Assembly: GCA_021789755.1 (NCBI GenBank)
Contig: JAJYJD010000003.1
Span: 1 to 34,455, forward strand
DNA from: Bacteroidota bacterium
GTDB lineage: Bacteria; Bacteroidota; Ignavibacteria; Kryptoniales; JAKASW01
Reading direction: 5' to 3'
DNA length: 34,455 nucleotides
Numbering within the stretch: position 1 is the stretch's first letter; every line of letters starts with the position of its first letter. A program made the position numbers and the translations under genes. Shown here piece after piece: positions 33,071-34,455 of the stretch. The notes beneath the pieces were generated by a model. The model did not search any database and was not told the DNA's origin. It was given only the letters and a program-made list of their open reading frames with translations.

Positions 33071-34087
33071 CTAAGGCACCCTCTCCGGTTTACCAGAGGC
33101 CAACGAGCGATGAATCGCATCAAGTATTGCGGTGACACGCCTTCCGTCCTTTGCTGTCACAAACGTTTCTCGGTCGTCGGTTATTGCATCAATAAAACTG
33201 TACATGCAGGAAGGAAGGGCACCTTGCCATTTGTCGAATATCTTGTAATTCAACAGCGTCCTGGGATATGTGTACGCGTCCTTATCCGCCATTTCAATCG
33301 CTTCCGCTTTCCTGTCAGAGAAGATATGCCCCTCTGTCCCCACAATTTCCATATAAGAGTCAGGCATATATGGACTTTTGTTTGAGTAAATCCATGCAGA
33401 TTCAAAAGTTGCAAAGAATCCATTCTTGAACTTCACTTGTGCCTGAATCGCATCATAAGTGTCGACGCCCCGTTTCTTCAGAACTTCCCTCGCGCCGCTA
33501 GCATACACTTCGTCGCCCTCGCTATCTACCCACCAGCTAACAAGGTCGATGTCGTGCGAAGAAAGGAACCACGCAGAAGTACTGTGCGCGGCCCACGGTA
33601 GCCACTCAGTGGGGACTAATATTGGATCGCTCTTCTTAGCATATCCCATCAGACACTTGCCAATTCTCCCGGCCTTTATGTCGCTGTGGATCTTGTGGTA
33701 CACGGAGAGCCATCGGTGGTTGAACGAGACCTGGAACTTCTTTCCCGTTTCTGCCACCAACTTGACGATCTCATCTGCTTCTTGAATATCTGTGGTCATG
33801 GGTTTCTCCACGAGGACGTGCCTACCGGCTCTCAGAGAGTCCACCACCGGATCACGATGAGCCCAATCGGGCGTGTTTACATGTACAGCATCTAAGTCCC
33901 CGTGTTCAAGCATTTCTCTGTGGTCGTTATAGTATTTAGGAATTCCCAATTCCTTTGCAACCGCAGCCGCCCGCTCGGAATTTTTATCGCAAACCGCCGT
34001 GACTTCAACCCCGGGATAACGCTGCCACACCATGACTGCGCTTTTTCCCATTATGCCCGTTCCGACAACTCCTATCTTGATCGTCAT
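33071..34087 (-). CDS. Gfo/Idh/MocA-family NAD(P)-dependent oxidoreductase
   Basis: A 338-aa cytosolic sugar or inositol dehydrogenase, normal family length. The Rossmann motif is IGVVGTGIMGKSAVM. VHVNTPDWAHRD and the hallmark VEKPMTTDIQEADEIV (EKP with catalytic Lys) follow. The C-terminal substrate domain has QVSFNHRWLSVYHKIHSDIK and SSHDIDLVSWW, the region that supplies active-site Asp/His residues. The ATG at 34087 lies 40 bp after the alcohol dehydrogenase stop. With that gene and the VOC gene it forms an operon for redox conversion of sugars or polyols. The exact substrate cannot be read from sequence. Confidence 0.9.
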   Translation of the reverse strand: MTIKIGVVGTGIMGKSAVMVWQRYPGVEVTAVCDKNSERAAAVAKELGIPKYYNDHREMLEHGDLDAVHVNTPDWAHRDPVVDSLRAGRHVLVEKPMTTDIQEADEIVKLVAETGKKFQVSFNHRWLSVYHKIHSDIKAGRIGKCLMGYAKKSDPILVPTEWLPWAAHSTSAWFLSSHDIDLVSWWVDSEGDEVYASGAREVLKKRGVDTYDAIQAQVKFKNGFFATFESAWIYSNKSPYMPDSYMEIVGTEGHIFSDRKAEAIEMADKDAYTYPRTLLNYKIFDKWQGALPSCMYSFIDAITDDRETFVTAKDGRRVTAILDAIHRSLASGKPERVP

Positions 34088-34127
34088 TGCTTTCTCAATT
34101 ACCCTCGTGTTTAAGTTTCCGGATTCT

Positions 34128-34455
34128 TCAAAAAACGAAAATATCCTTCAGCGATTCCCGGCCGCGTGGATCCTCAAATACTTCTTCCCATTCATCGATC
34201 CTCCTTCTCCCGGTAATTATCTTCTCATAAGGAATAGACCCACTTTCAAGGAGTGCGAGCGATCTGTCCCATGATTCGTATTTTGTGGAGATATTGAAAA
34301 GGAACTTCACTCCTTTCATCATAAGCTGCCGATAGGGAAAATCAATTGTGTCATTATCAGAAAATCCTATTCCCGCGAAAGTGCCCAGCTTTCTTATCAT
34401 TTGTGCACCCGATGCCAGCGCCTCAGCTGACCCAGATGCGTCGATGAAGACATCC
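34128..34455 (-). CDS. Medium-chain (zinc-type) alcohol dehydrogenase, C-terminal part
   Basis: The last about 108 residues of a medium-chain dehydrogenase/reductase; the gene continues beyond the right edge. The frame stays open past the ORF-track start (34400) to the window end, reading DVFIDASGSAEALASGAQMI, then RKLGTFAGIGFSDND and GVKFLFNISTKYESWDRSL, and ending EWEEVFEDPRGRESLKDIFV. This is the second half of the NAD-binding domain and the C-terminal segment of sorbitol/threonine-dehydrogenase-like enzymes (GSAEAL, LMMKGVKF, EVFED). The zinc-binding catalytic domain is outside the window, so zinc dependence is inferred. It is first of the visible genes in the ADH-Gfo/Idh-VOC operon. Confidence 0.88.
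   Translation of the reverse strand, partial: DVFIDASGSAEALASGAQMIRKLGTFAGIGFSDNDTIDFPYRQLMMKGVKFLFNISTKYESWDRSLALLESGSIPYEKIITGRRRIDEWEEVFEDPRGRESLKDIFVF

Overview
The window reads almost entirely leftward (minus strand) and looks like the chromosome of a Gram-negative bacterium of the FCB group (Bacteroidota, Ignavibacteriota or a related candidate phylum). The clearest sign is a secreted protein ending in a textbook type IX secretion sorting domain (LSQNYPNPFNPSTDI ... GVYFYTLRQG ... KKMMLLK). A TonB-dependent receptor with an N-terminal carboxypeptidase-regulatory-like domain, a TolC-type channel and a lipoprotein agree with an outer membrane. Many genes have visible Shine-Dalgarno sequences (AGGAG, GGAG, AAGGTG), which is less typical of classic Bacteroidia and points to a sister lineage. 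That placement is inference.

Right end, 34455 to about 32640: the C-terminal end of a medium-chain alcohol dehydrogenase, a Gfo/Idh/MocA oxidoreductase and a VOC (glyoxalase-fold) protein, closely spaced as one operon of small-molecule or sugar redox genes. A 700-bp gap follows, with a good promoter and a cluster of TGTGA-type repeats. From that promoter runs a long operon, 31940 down to 13969: RraA-family protein, large secreted TIM-barrel protein, AGE-family sugar epimerase, second large secreted TIM-barrel protein (DUF4434-like), lipoprotein with a TIM-barrel-like domain, TonB-dependent receptor, second short TIM-barrel-like secreted protein, T9SS-exported beta-helix-like protein, and a heparinase II/III-family polysaccharide lyase. 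A strong intrinsic terminator sits just after it (13823-13858). The set reads as a polysaccharide (probably uronate-containing glycan) utilisation locus. It has no SusD and is built around several TIM-barrel proteins of unassigned activity.

Middle, 13750 to 11880: a graveyard. It holds a fragment of a KduD-like dehydrogenase, an unidentified reading-frame remnant, and a nearly full-length KDG kinase (kdgK) pseudogene with four in-frame stops and a one-base insertion, still followed by its own terminator. These are the intracellular steps that would normally handle unsaturated uronates released by a lyase such as the one next door.

Left part, 11409 to 1: an efflux operon of a TetR regulator, HlyD/EmrA-type adaptor, three tandem EmrB/QacA-type (DHA2) MFS transporters and a TolC-type outer-membrane channel. 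It continues into a GT4 glycosyltransferase, a zinc-ribbon SAM methyltransferase, a DrrA-type ABC ATPase and the first codons of what is probably its permease. The regulator, promoter and an overlapping inverted repeat suggest autoregulated, TetR-controlled export of a toxic or self-made compound.

The best candidates for something undescribed are the SusD-less glycan locus with its two pairs of uncharacterised TIM-barrel proteins, and the repeated TGTGA operator-like cluster at its promoter. No database search was possible, so family names rest on motif recognition.
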